A DNA stretch of 5,769 nucleotides, from positions 1-5,769 of the forward strand of contig JAKBCQ010000217.1 in the NCBI GenBank assembly GCA_021807585.1. Reading direction: 5' to 3'. Position numbers and translations under genes: made by a program. This stretch comes from Planctomycetota bacterium (GTDB lineage: Bacteria; Planctomycetota; Planctomycetia; Isosphaerales; Isosphaeraceae). The notes beneath the pieces were generated by a model. The model was not told the origin of the DNA, did no database searches, and saw nothing but the letters and a program-made list of their open reading frames with translations. Shown here piece after piece: positions 1 through 5,769 of the stretch. The stretch's first letter is position 1, and each line of letters opens with the position of its first letter.

Positions 1-745
1 CCATGTAAATAAAAACAGGCAATTTGCCGATTGCGAATCGATCGGGATCGTCGGGTTTTAGATAAATCACGCTTTGACGCGTTGGAGTGAGATTGGAAGC
101 GAGCCCTGGAAAGAGCGCGCCCGCCCACGATCCCGGTGCGATCGCGAGCCTGTCGGCGACGATCCGCGCGTCGGCGGTGACGAGTGTGGGATGATCGGCT
201 TCAAGGTCGATCCGGTCGACTCGAGTACGTTCAAGGATTTGCGTCGAATCGCCGCCGAAACGTTGCGCGAGCTCGATTTGAGCCGCGACGGCGCGCGCCG
301 CGGCGATCATCCCGGCGTCGGGTTCGAATACCGCGTCGAAGCCCTGAGGAAGCCGGAACACGGGACAATCGATCGCGACTTCACGGGCTGAAAGCCGACG
401 ATGAGGAACGCCGAGCTCGGCGAGGTTCGCCGCGACCGCGGCGCAATAGCCGTTCGACTCGGGTCCGAACGAGATCCCACCCGTGCGAATATAAAGCGGT
501 TTGCACGCGTCGGCCTCGACCTCGCGCCACGCTTGAAACGCCGCGGGCATGAGCCGCGCGTAGCGCGGATCGGCGTACGAATGCCGCGTGATGCGGGCCG
601 CTCCGTGCGACGATCCTCGATCGTGACCGAGCTCGAACCGCTCGATCAGCAAAACCGGCTCGCCCCGTTTCGCCAGCCGATAAGCCGTCGCGGCGCCCAT
701 CGCGCCCGCTCCCACGACGACGTTCTTCGCCTTAATTGTTTTCAT
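1..745 (-). CDS. FAD-dependent amine oxidase, sarcosine oxidase / N-methyltryptophan oxidase family (partial, 3' end outside window)
   Basis: Translating the minus strand from the ATG at 745 gives 248 open residues to the window edge, about two thirds of the roughly 390 residues usual for monomeric sarcosine oxidase (MSOX/SolA). The N-terminus is a Rossmann FAD-binding fold: GAGAMG at residues 12-17, with Glu35 (LLIER) as the expected ribose-binding acid at the end of the second strand. The segment SSHGAARITRHSY (45-57) aligns with the MSOX flavin-site stretch, placing His47 and Arg51 at MSOX His45 and Arg49. A FEP-DAG motif follows near residues 143-148. Family members oxidise N-methyl amino acids, releasing formaldehyde and hydrogen peroxide, and carry FAD covalently on a cysteine that would lie outside the window. 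The substrate cannot be told: sarcosine, N-methyltryptophan and pipecolate oxidases share these features. No Shine-Dalgarno precedes the ATG. An in-frame stop at 755-757 blocks any longer start, and a later start would damage the FAD motif. It lies 108 bp downstream of the epimerase gene on the same strand. Confidence 0.9.
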   Translation of the reverse strand, partial: MKTIKAKNVVVGAGAMGAATAYRLAKRGEPVLLIERFELGHDRGSSHGAARITRHSYADPRYARLMPAAFQAWREVEADACKPLYIRTGGISFGPESNGYCAAVAANLAELGVPHRRLSAREVAIDCPVFRLPQGFDAVFEPDAGMIAAARAVAAQIELAQRFGGDSTQILERTRVDRIDLEADHPTLVTADARIVADRLAIAPGSWAGALFPGLASNLTPTRQSVIYLKPDDPDRFAIGKLPVFIYM

Positions 746-748
746 GTG

Positions 749-777
749 ATTATATCAAATAATAAACACCATGTTGA
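749..777 (-). promoter_or_regulatory. Candidate sigma70-type promoter abutting the oxidase start codon
   Basis: Reading the minus strand, a perfect TATAAT lies at 754-749, only three bases before the ATG at 745. Seventeen bases upstream is TCAACA (777-772), which matches four of six positions of TTGACA. The surrounding DNA is AT-rich within a GC-rich region. If used, transcription would begin at or within a base or two of the ATG, giving a leaderless mRNA. This agrees with the absence of a ribosome binding site. The alternative is that the TATAAT is chance in an AT-rich leader of a transcript coming from the epimerase gene. Confidence 0.4.
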
Positions 778-786
778 ATCTTGGGG

Positions 787-815
787 CGATCGCGAGCGTC
801 GCGCACCCGCGATCG
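787..815. repeat. 8-bp inverted repeat in the epimerase-oxidase gap
   Basis: CGATCGCG at 787-794 is exactly complementary to CGCGATCG at 808-815, with a 13-base loop. As RNA it would form a strong GC-rich hairpin between the stop of the epimerase gene and the oxidase start. No T-run follows it in the direction of transcription (minus strand), so it is not a canonical intrinsic terminator. It could stabilise an mRNA end or pause polymerase. CGATCG is very common across the window, so a chance pairing is also quite possible. Confidence 0.35.
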
Positions 816-853
816 ATTTGCTTCCGGCGGCGACTCGTCGTCGACAAACGACG

Positions 854-1852
854 TTATTCGATCGGTTTGGTTTCGAGGCGGATCGCCAGGGTTTGCGAAC
901 CGTCGTGATCGAGCGTGATCAGCCCCGCGTCAAAGTTTTTGGCGGCGAGATTGATCGCGTCGGTCGTTTGCGTGTACGGTTCGAGCGCGATCACCTTATG
1001 GTTGTCGGGAGGAGTGTACGCGACGATCTCGCGAAACGGCTTGTCGAAGCTTAAAACGAGTTCGGTTTTCTTGGCGAGATCGATCATCCGGCACCGACAC
1101 GTCGATCCTTCATAAATCAAACCCGTAAGCACATCATCAAGTTTAAGGCCGGTGCGCGGTTTGCCGTTGCGAAAATCGAGGCGATCGTCGACGGGCGGGG
1201 TTTCTCCGGTCGGGAGGAACGCATTGAGGGTCCACGTTCGTTCGGCGGGGATGACGATGCGGGTTTGATCGGGTTCGCCCGCGGGATCGAACGGGAGGCG
1301 AAAATAGGGATGAATGCCGAAGCCGAAGGGGAGGGGTTCGGCGGTCGGATTGGAAACTTTGGCGTCGAGAGCAAGCGTTGATCCCTTGAGCGCGTAGCGG
1401 ATTTCGAGGATCGCGTCGGTCGGCCAGAGGTGCGCCGATTGGGGGGTGTTTTTTGAGATCCGATACCGGCCGACGACGAACGCGCCCCGATCGTCGACGC
1501 CTTGTTCGACGACGTCCCACGCGGCTTGAATCGCGAATCCGTGGATCGCGTTCGGTCCATTGTTTTTGGGCAGGTCGTACGATTTGCCCTGGAAGATAAA
1601 GCGGCCGTCGCGGATGCGATTGGGGAACGGAAACAGGACGGGGATTCCGTTGCGTCCGGGGTTTGAAGGCTTGGCGGCCCAATCCGCCGCGGCGTCGATC
1701 ACCCGTACGGGCTCGCCGCGAACCGGCAACCTCAGATCAAACAGATTGAATCCGAAGCTCGGCGAGATCGACGCCGACGCTCTGGAATCGGTGTCTTCGA
1801 GCCGATAGATCGTCCGATCGCCCGCCTTTTCCGTCTCGACCCGTAACGCCAT
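854..1852 (-). CDS. Aldose 1-epimerase (galactose mutarotase family)
   Basis: The 332-residue product is the usual length for aldose 1-epimerases, cytoplasmic beta-sandwich enzymes that interconvert the alpha and beta anomers of free sugars. The diagnostic residues are all present. FPFPNRI (74-80) carries the substrate-binding Asn-Arg pair. NAIHGF has His104, GIHPYFRLP has the general-acid His181, and ALEPYTQTTDAI has the general-base Glu291; in the Lactococcus enzyme these correspond to His96, His170 and Glu304. No signal peptide is seen. The ATG at 1852 is chosen because GAGGAA lies six bases upstream and family homology begins soon after. The frame stays open for 58 more codons to 2026, but that part is arginine- and serine-rich, crosses the AT-rich region and looks non-coding. 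The substrate (glucose, galactose or other) cannot be told; the family also includes glucose-6-phosphate epimerases and uncharacterised relatives. No sugar-catabolism gene is adjacent, so pathway context is lacking. Confidence 0.93.
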   Translation of the reverse strand: MALRVETEKAGDRTIYRLEDTDSRASASISPSFGFNLFDLRLPVRGEPVRVIDAAADWAAKPSNPGRNGIPVLFPFPNRIRDGRFIFQGKSYDLPKNNGPNAIHGFAIQAAWDVVEQGVDDRGAFVVGRYRISKNTPQSAHLWPTDAILEIRYALKGSTLALDAKVSNPTAEPLPFGFGIHPYFRLPFDPAGEPDQTRIVIPAERTWTLNAFLPTGETPPVDDRLDFRNGKPRTGLKLDDVLTGLIYEGSTCRCRMIDLAKKTELVLSFDKPFREIVAYTPPDNHKVIALEPYTQTTDAINLAAKNFDAGLITLDHDGSQTLAIRLETKPIE

Positions 1853-1858
1853 CGCCGG

Positions 1859-1864
1859 TTCCTC
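1859..1864 (-). promoter_or_regulatory. Ribosome binding site of the epimerase gene
   Basis: On the minus strand GAGGAA ends six bases before the ATG at 1852, a normal Shine-Dalgarno placement. It settles the start choice against the much longer open frame reaching 2026. Confidence 0.75.
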
Positions 1865-1984
1865 GTAGTTGGCGAAACTCGACCGCGGTGAACGCGGCGA
1901 GCGTCGTTTATCTCGTTCGTATGGAATTGGTATTGAAACGTCGAATCGCGGCGAACGCAAACGATATCTCGGGGCGATCGAAGC

Positions 1985-2050
1985 GGCGATCCTTATTATT
2001 AATGATATTCTAAATAATAAATACAATAATCAAGTGATTCTTTATAAATC
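1985..2050. promoter_or_regulatory. AT-rich core of the divergent promoter region
   Basis: This stretch consists largely of A and T while both flanks are GC-rich, and it sits between the divergent epimerase and acyl-CoA ligase genes. On the minus strand it holds several near-consensus hexamers, for example TTGATT followed after 15 bases by TAGAAT, which could drive the epimerase gene with a leader of roughly 150 bases. The plus strand also has TACAAT and TATAAA. So many overlapping candidates prevent picking one. The region most likely contains the epimerase promoter and perhaps a regulator or nucleoid-protein site. No clear operator palindrome was found. Confidence 0.4.
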
Positions 2051-2082
2051 GTCTCGAATGCGTGACGCGGTTCGCGGGCGGC

Positions 2083-2111
2083 TTGAGAATCGCGTATTTT
2101 GGGTCTAAGAT
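2083..2111 (+). promoter_or_regulatory. Candidate sigma70-type promoter for the acyl-CoA ligase/acetyltransferase gene
   Basis: TTGAGA (2083-2088, five of six matches to TTGACA) is followed after exactly 17 bases by TAAGAT (2106-2111, four of six matches to TATAAT). Transcription would start near 2118, leaving a leader of about 47 bases before the ATG at 2165. Position, spacing and orientation all fit. If the source is a planctomycete, its housekeeping promoters are poorly characterised, which limits confidence. Confidence 0.45.
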
Positions 2112-2152
2112 CGAAGCTGTTTGAAGCGTGATTTCGTTGTTTGGAATCGACT

Positions 2153-2156
2153 GGAG
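2153..2156 (+). promoter_or_regulatory. Ribosome binding site deciding the start at 2165
   Basis: GGAG lies eight bases before the ATG at 2165 and five before an in-frame GTG at 2162. An in-frame TTG at 2141 would also open the frame, but the GGAG would then fall inside the gene. The ATG is therefore preferred; the GTG directly before it changes the product by only one residue. Confidence 0.65.
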
Positions 2157-2164
2157 ACGTCGTG

Positions 2165-4945
2165 ATGACGGATACGGGAAAGGGCTTGGAAGCCAAGGGG
2201 ACGGGGTTCGCCGCGGCGGTCGATCGAGAGCGGGTTCACGACGTACTTCGCGGCGGTAGGCGTCCGCTCGATTCGATCTTCGCGCCCCGGTCGGTCGCGG
2301 TGATTGGAGCGACCGAGACCGAGGGGAGCGTCGGCAGGACGATCCTCTGGAATTTGATGAGCAATCCGTTCGGGGGCGCGATTTATCCGATCAACCCCAA
2401 GCGGTCGAGCGTGCTGGGGATCCGGTCTTACTCCAAGATCGGCGACGTTCCCGATCCCGTCGAGCTCGCGGTGATCGTCACTCCGGCGAAGGTCGTTCCG
2501 GGGTTGATCTCCGACTGCGTCCAAGCCGGAGTGAAGGGAGCGATCATCATATCGGCGGGTTTTAAAGAGGTTGGACCCGAGGGGAAGGCGCTTGAGGATC
2601 AGATCCTCGCCGAGGCGCGGCGCGGATCGATGCGGATCATCGGGCCCAATTGCCTGGGAGTTATGAACCCGACGACGGGTTTGAACGCGACGTTCGCGGG
2701 GGCGATGGCGCCGCCCGGGCAGGTTGGATTCATCAGCCAAAGCGGAGCGCTATGCACCGCGGTGCTTGATTGGAGCCTGCGCGAACAGGTCGGTTTTAGC
2801 GCATTCATCTCTTTGGGATCGATGCTTGATATCGGCTGGGGGGATTTGATCGATTATCTCGGCGACGATCCACGAACAAGAAGTATTGTTATTTACATGG
2901 AATCGATCGGCGATGCGAGATCGTTCGTGTCGGCGGCGCGTCAGGTGGCGTTGACGAAGCCGATCATCGTGATCAAGGCGGGTCGGACCGAGGCCGCGGC
3001 GAAGGCGGCGGCATCGCACACGGGATCGCTGACGGGGAGCGACGACGTCCTCGACGCCGCGTTTCGTCGGTGCGGAGTGCTGCGGGTTGATTCGATCGCG
3101 GATATATTCAATATTTCATCGGTCTTGGGACGCCAGCCCGCTCCGCGCGGACCGCGGCTGACGATCGTCACCAACGCCGGCGGCCCCGGGGTTCTGGCGA
3201 CCGACGCGCTCGTCGGCCTGGGGGGCGAGCTCGCTTCGATCTCGGACGAAGCGAAGGAGAAGATGAACGCGTTCCTTCCCGCGGCGTGGAGTCATAACAA
3301 TCCGATCGACGTTCTGGGAGACGCCGACGCCGAGCGCTACGCCAAGGCGGTCGAGATCGCCGCGGCCGATCCCGCGAGCGACGGCCTGCTCGTCATCCTC
3401 ACGCCGCAGGCGATGACCGACGCCACCGCGACCGCCGAGAAACTGAAACCTTACGCCAAGCTCGAAGGCAAGCCGATCCTCGCAAGCTGGATGGGGGGCG
3501 CCGAAGTCGCCGCGGGCGAAAGTATCCTGGCCAAGGCGGGAATCCCCAATTTCGCCTACCCCGACGCCGCGGCTCGCGCTTTTATGGACATGTATCGCTA
3601 TACATACAATATCAAAGGCTTGTATGAAACCCCGATTCTGGTGGACGATCCCGTCGCGGGTCCTCCCGATCGCGAGTCGGCGCGGTCGATCGTCGAGGCG
3701 GCGCGGAGCGAGGGGAAAACGCTGCTCGACGAGTACGAATCGAAGCGGCTGCTCGCGGCCTACGGGATTCCCACGGTTCCCACCGAGATCGCCGACACGC
3801 CCGACGTCGCTGCTGAGATCGCGGCTCGGCTCGGTTTTCCCGCGGTCGTCAAACTGTATTCCAAAACGATCACGCACAAGACCGATGTCGGCGGGGTGAA
3901 GCTCGATCTGAAAACCGAAGCCGAAGTGAAACGCGCATTCGGCGAGATCGAGGCTTCGGTGCTCGCCAAGGCGGGGCCCGGCAAGTTCCAGGGGGTCACG
4001 GTTCAGCCGATGATCAAGCTTGAAGGATATGAGCTGATTTTAGGAAGTTCGATCGATCCGCAGTTCGGCCCGGTGTTGTTGTTCGGCTGGGGGGGGCGGC
4101 TCGTCGAGGTGTTCAAGGATCGCTCGCTCGCTCTCCCGCCGCTCAACACGACGCTGGCGCGGCGGATGATGGAACGCACCAAGATTTACACGGCGCTTAA
4201 GGGAGTGCGCGGATACGCCCCGGTCGATCTCGCCGCGCTCGAGGGTTTGCTGACCAAATTCGCGCGGCTCGTCGTCGAGCTTCCCGCGATTAAAGAGATC
4301 GACATCAATCCCTTGCTCGCCTCGCCCGACGGTCTGATCGCGCTCGACGCTCGCGTGATCGTTCATGATCGATCGTTGTCGGACGATTCGCTGCCGCGTT
4401 CCGTGATTCGACCGTATCCCACGAAATACGCGGCGCCGATGACGCTGAAAGACGGCGAGGAGGCGCTTGTGCGGCCGATTCGACCCGAGGACGAACCGCT
4501 GTTGGTCGAATTCCACGAGGCGCTCTCCGAACGGAGCGTCTATTCTCGATATTTTCAGGCTTTGAAGTTAAGTCGGAGGACGGCGCACGAACGTCTGACG
4601 CGTATTTGTTATCTCGATTACGATCGCGAGATCGCGCTTGTCGCCGAATTGCGCGATCCGGAGACGAATCGGCCGAAGATTCTTGGAGTCGGTCGGTTGA
4701 GCCGAATTCGAGGAACCCGCGACGCCGAGTTCGCGCTCCTGGTGCGCGACGCGTATCAAAATTTGGGGGTGGGAAGCGAGCTTCTCAAACGACTGATCGC
4801 GATCGGTCATGACGAGGGATTGGCGCGGATCGTCGGCGAGCTGCTGATGGACAACCGCGAGATGCGCAAGGTATGCGAGAAGCTCGGCTTCAAGGTCGCC
4901 GCGGTCGAAGGCGAGCCGATCCTCAAGGCCGAGCTTACGCTTTAA
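2165..4945 (+). CDS. NDP-forming acyl-CoA synthetase-like protein fused to a GNAT lysine acetyltransferase (Pat/PatZ architecture)
   Basis: The 926-residue product has four modules. A CoA-binding Rossmann domain (about 35-170) contains SVAVIGA (43-49) and IIGPNCLG (158-165). A succinyl-CoA-ligase-like domain (about 185-490) contains SQSGA (191-195) and SHTGS, with His285 at the position that is phosphorylated in ADP-forming acetyl-CoA synthetases. An ATP-grasp domain (about 505-735) contains HKTDVGG (571-577) and EIDINPLL (711-718). A C-terminal GNAT domain (about 765-926) contains DAEFALLV, with Glu855 at the expected catalytic position, and the acetyl-CoA motif QNLGVG (865-870). Proteins of this layout (Salmonella Pat, E. 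coli PatZ) acetylate lysines of AMP-forming acetyl-CoA synthetase and other enzymes, shutting them off. PatZ has lost the catalytic histidine; here it is kept, so acyl-CoA + ADP + phosphate ligase activity is also possible. About 34 residues precede the first domain. No acs gene or deacetylase lies nearby. The architecture is secure; the relative importance of the two activities is inference. Confidence 0.93.
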   Translation: MTDTGKGLEAKGTGFAAAVDRERVHDVLRGGRRPLDSIFAPRSVAVIGATETEGSVGRTILWNLMSNPFGGAIYPINPKRSSVLGIRSYSKIGDVPDPVELAVIVTPAKVVPGLISDCVQAGVKGAIIISAGFKEVGPEGKALEDQILAEARRGSMRIIGPNCLGVMNPTTGLNATFAGAMAPPGQVGFISQSGALCTAVLDWSLREQVGFSAFISLGSMLDIGWGDLIDYLGDDPRTRSIVIYMESIGDARSFVSAARQVALTKPIIVIKAGRTEAAAKAAASHTGSLTGSDDVLDAAFRRCGVLRVDSIADIFNISSVLGRQPAPRGPRLTIVTNAGGPGVLATDALVGLGGELASISDEAKEKMNAFLPAAWSHNNPIDVLGDADAERYAKAVEIAAADPASDGLLVILTPQAMTDATATAEKLKPYAKLEGKPILASWMGGAEVAAGESILAKAGIPNFAYPDAAARAFMDMYRYTYNIKGLYETPILVDDPVAGPPDRESARSIVEAARSEGKTLLDEYESKRLLAAYGIPTVPTEIADTPDVAAEIAARLGFPAVVKLYSKTITHKTDVGGVKLDLKTEAEVKRAFGEIEASVLAKAGPGKFQGVTVQPMIKLEGYELILGSSIDPQFGPVLLFGWGGRLVEVFKDRSLALPPLNTTLARRMMERTKIYTALKGVRGYAPVDLAALEGLLTKFARLVVELPAIKEIDINPLLASPDGLIALDARVIVHDRSLSDDSLPRSVIRPYPTKYAAPMTLKDGEEALVRPIRPEDEPLLVEFHEALSERSVYSRYFQALKLSRRTAHERLTRICYLDYDREIALVAELRDPETNRPKILGVGRLSRIRGTRDAEFALLVRDAYQNLGVGSELLKRLIAIGHDEGLARIVGELLMDNREMRKVCEKLGFKVAAVEGEPILKAELTL

Positions 4946-4981
4946 GGTTCGATCTTATTATTGATTCATTAAGAGACGGAT

Positions 4982-5629
4982 ATGACGACGCCCGAGTTTC
5001 GATCACGGAACGAACTGTTGTTCTTATGTTCGCTTATCGTGATTTTTGCTTCGGTCGCTTTCGGCGCAAACGCCGCGGCGCGTATCTGGACGTTTGAAGA
5101 CGATTCGGAGGGCTCGATCGCCGCGGGTTTTCAAGCCGCGGCGGGGAATTGGGTCGTCGTCAAAACGAAAACGGGCAAGGCGCTCGAACAAACCGCCGCG
5201 AACCCGAACGCGACGTTCAATCTGGCGCTCGTCAAAAAGACGCACGTGAAAGATCTTGATCTTTCGGTGAAGATCGATGCGATCGCGGGGAAGCTTGATC
5301 AGGGAGGCGGAGTCGTTTGGCGGGCGCGCGATTCCAAGAATTATTACATCGCGCGGTACAACCCGCTCGAAGATAACTTCCGCGTGTATAAAGTGATCGA
5401 CGGCAAGCGGATTCAGCTCGGCTCGGCCGATGATATCCCGCATGCGCCGGGAGTTCACTCGGTCCGCGCCGTGATGAAAGGACAAAATATCACATGTTAT
5501 TATGATGAGAAAAAATATCTTGAGGTTTCGGATCCGGCGTTGACCGAGGGGGGGATGATCGGCGTTTGGTCGAAATCCGACGCGCGCACGCGGTTCGACG
5601 ATCTGACGCTCAAGCCGATCGACGATTGA
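4982..5629 (+). CDS. Exported DUF1080-like (3-keto-disaccharide hydrolase / concanavalin-A-like) protein
   Basis: The 215-residue product begins with a signal peptide: Arg7 and Arg9, a hydrophobic core at about 12-28, and likely signal peptidase I cleavage after Ala31 or Ala33 (GANAAA-R). No lipobox is seen. The mature part starts with IWTFEDDSEG, continues with a GGGVVWRARDSKNYYIARYN segment (108-127) and LEDNFRVYKV (129-138), and ends with GMIGVWSKSDARTRFDDL. This pattern is typical of the DUF1080 family of jelly-roll, LamG/GH16-like proteins that are numerous in Planctomycetes and Acidobacteria. Some members hydrolyse 3-keto-glycosides, but many are uncharacterised and may only bind carbohydrate; no catalytic residue can be assigned here. 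It follows the acetyltransferase gene by 36 bp and may be co-transcribed. A TATTAT at 4956-4961 with only a poor upstream partner is a weak case for its own promoter. The ribosome site is also weak (GAGA, 4973-4976). Confidence 0.82.
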   Translation: MTTPEFRSRNELLFLCSLIVIFASVAFGANAAARIWTFEDDSEGSIAAGFQAAAGNWVVVKTKTGKALEQTAANPNATFNLALVKKTHVKDLDLSVKIDAIAGKLDQGGGVVWRARDSKNYYIARYNPLEDNFRVYKVIDGKRIQLGSADDIPHAPGVHSVRAVMKGQNITCYYDEKKYLEVSDPALTEGGMIGVWSKSDARTRFDDLTLKPIDD

Positions 5630-5769
5630 AGCGAGCTTGGAAAGGCACGATTGGAGCGATCTCATCACGAACGTGCGGGCGGAATCCCGCGATCGATTGA
5701 GTTTGGAGCGAGCGTGGCGACGTCTGGAACGAGATTGGAACGGTTCGTCCGCGTTGCCAAACGGGCTTG
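5630..5769. other. Terminal 140 bp without a firm gene; possible start of a further plus-strand CDS
   Basis: The best start candidate is the GTG at 5714, with GGAG at 5705-5708 five bases upstream; it opens 18 residues (MATSGTRLERFVRVAKRA) to the edge. A competing plus-strand frame is open from 5607 to the edge without a stop and reads as a charged, Trp-containing helical segment from a TTG at 5637. Minus-strand frames are partly open too, so a convergent gene ending here is not excluded. A short hairpin, GCGGG (5675-5679) with CCCGC (5686-5690), has no T-run and is a poor terminator candidate. Related TTGGAGCGA-type words recur at 5651, 5703, 5724 and 5735. Confidence 0.25.

Noticed and set aside
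74..552. Small plus-strand open frames at the left edge
   Set aside because: They are antisense to the amine oxidase, whose FAD-binding motif and family alignment are clear.
755..772. Five-codon upstream ORF before the oxidase gene (MVFII, then stop)
   Set aside because: It overlaps the candidate promoter, so it would not be in the transcript made from it, and it has no ribosome site.
401..1054. 217-residue plus-strand open frame
   Set aside because: It is antisense to both the oxidase N-terminus and the epimerase C-terminus and crosses their intergenic gap. The product is low-complexity and Arg-rich.
1853..2026. N-terminal extension of the epimerase frame
   Set aside because: The extra 58 codons cross the AT-rich promoter core, encode an Arg/Ser-rich sequence with no homology, and bypass the well-placed GAGGAA before the ATG at 1852.
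2141..2164. TTG start eight codons upstream of the ligase ATG
   Set aside because: The only good ribosome site (GGAG, 2153-2156) lies inside this extension and fits the ATG at 2165.
3116..3877. 253-residue minus-strand open frame inside the ligase gene
   Set aside because: It is antisense to a well-conserved multidomain protein. Long antisense frames are expected in GC-rich DNA with this codon usage.
5024..5668. 214-residue minus-strand open frame
   Set aside because: It lies antisense to the exported DUF1080-like gene, which has a signal peptide and clear family motifs. The minus-strand product is arginine-rich and shows no family pattern.
5675..5690. Hairpin downstream of the DUF1080-like gene as a terminator
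   Set aside because: The stem has only five pairs and no T-run follows.

Overview
The window is about 59% G+C and reads as ordinary bacterial chromosome. The best guess for the source is a planctomycete or a similar soil or aquatic bacterium. The evidence for this is indirect: a secreted DUF1080-type protein, a family most abundant in Planctomycetes, Verrucomicrobia and Acidobacteria; a long acyl-CoA ligase fused to a GNAT acetyltransferase; and generally GC-rich codons with strong enrichment of CGATCG. No rRNA, tRNA, CRISPR array, insertion sequence or phage gene is visible.

Layout. Positions 1-745 (minus strand) hold the N-terminal two thirds of a sarcosine oxidase/N-methyltryptophan oxidase-type flavoprotein that runs off the left edge; it has no ORF-style stop in the window. 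A 108-bp gap separates it from a complete aldose 1-epimerase gene, also on the minus strand (854-1852). A 312-bp divergent intergenic region (1853-2164) holds a sharply AT-rich core and a good promoter candidate for the plus strand. Positions 2165-4945 (plus) encode a 926-residue protein with CoA-binding, succinyl-CoA-ligase-like, ATP-grasp and C-terminal GNAT domains, in the architecture of the lysine acetyltransferases Pat/PatZ. After 36 bp comes a 215-residue exported DUF1080-like protein (4982-5629). The last 140 bp contain no firm gene, only weak candidates for the start of another.

How the genes fit together. Two transcription units diverge from 1853-2164. The leftward unit carries the epimerase (sugar anomer interconversion) and then the amine oxidase, which may also have its own promoter. 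The rightward unit carries the acyl-CoA ligase/acetyltransferase, probably followed by the secreted protein. Nothing shows that the four genes form one pathway. The most noteworthy point is that the Pat-like protein keeps the histidine motif (SHTG) needed for ADP-forming acyl-CoA synthetase chemistry, which enterobacterial PatZ has lost, so it may be bifunctional. I found no convincing undescribed system here.
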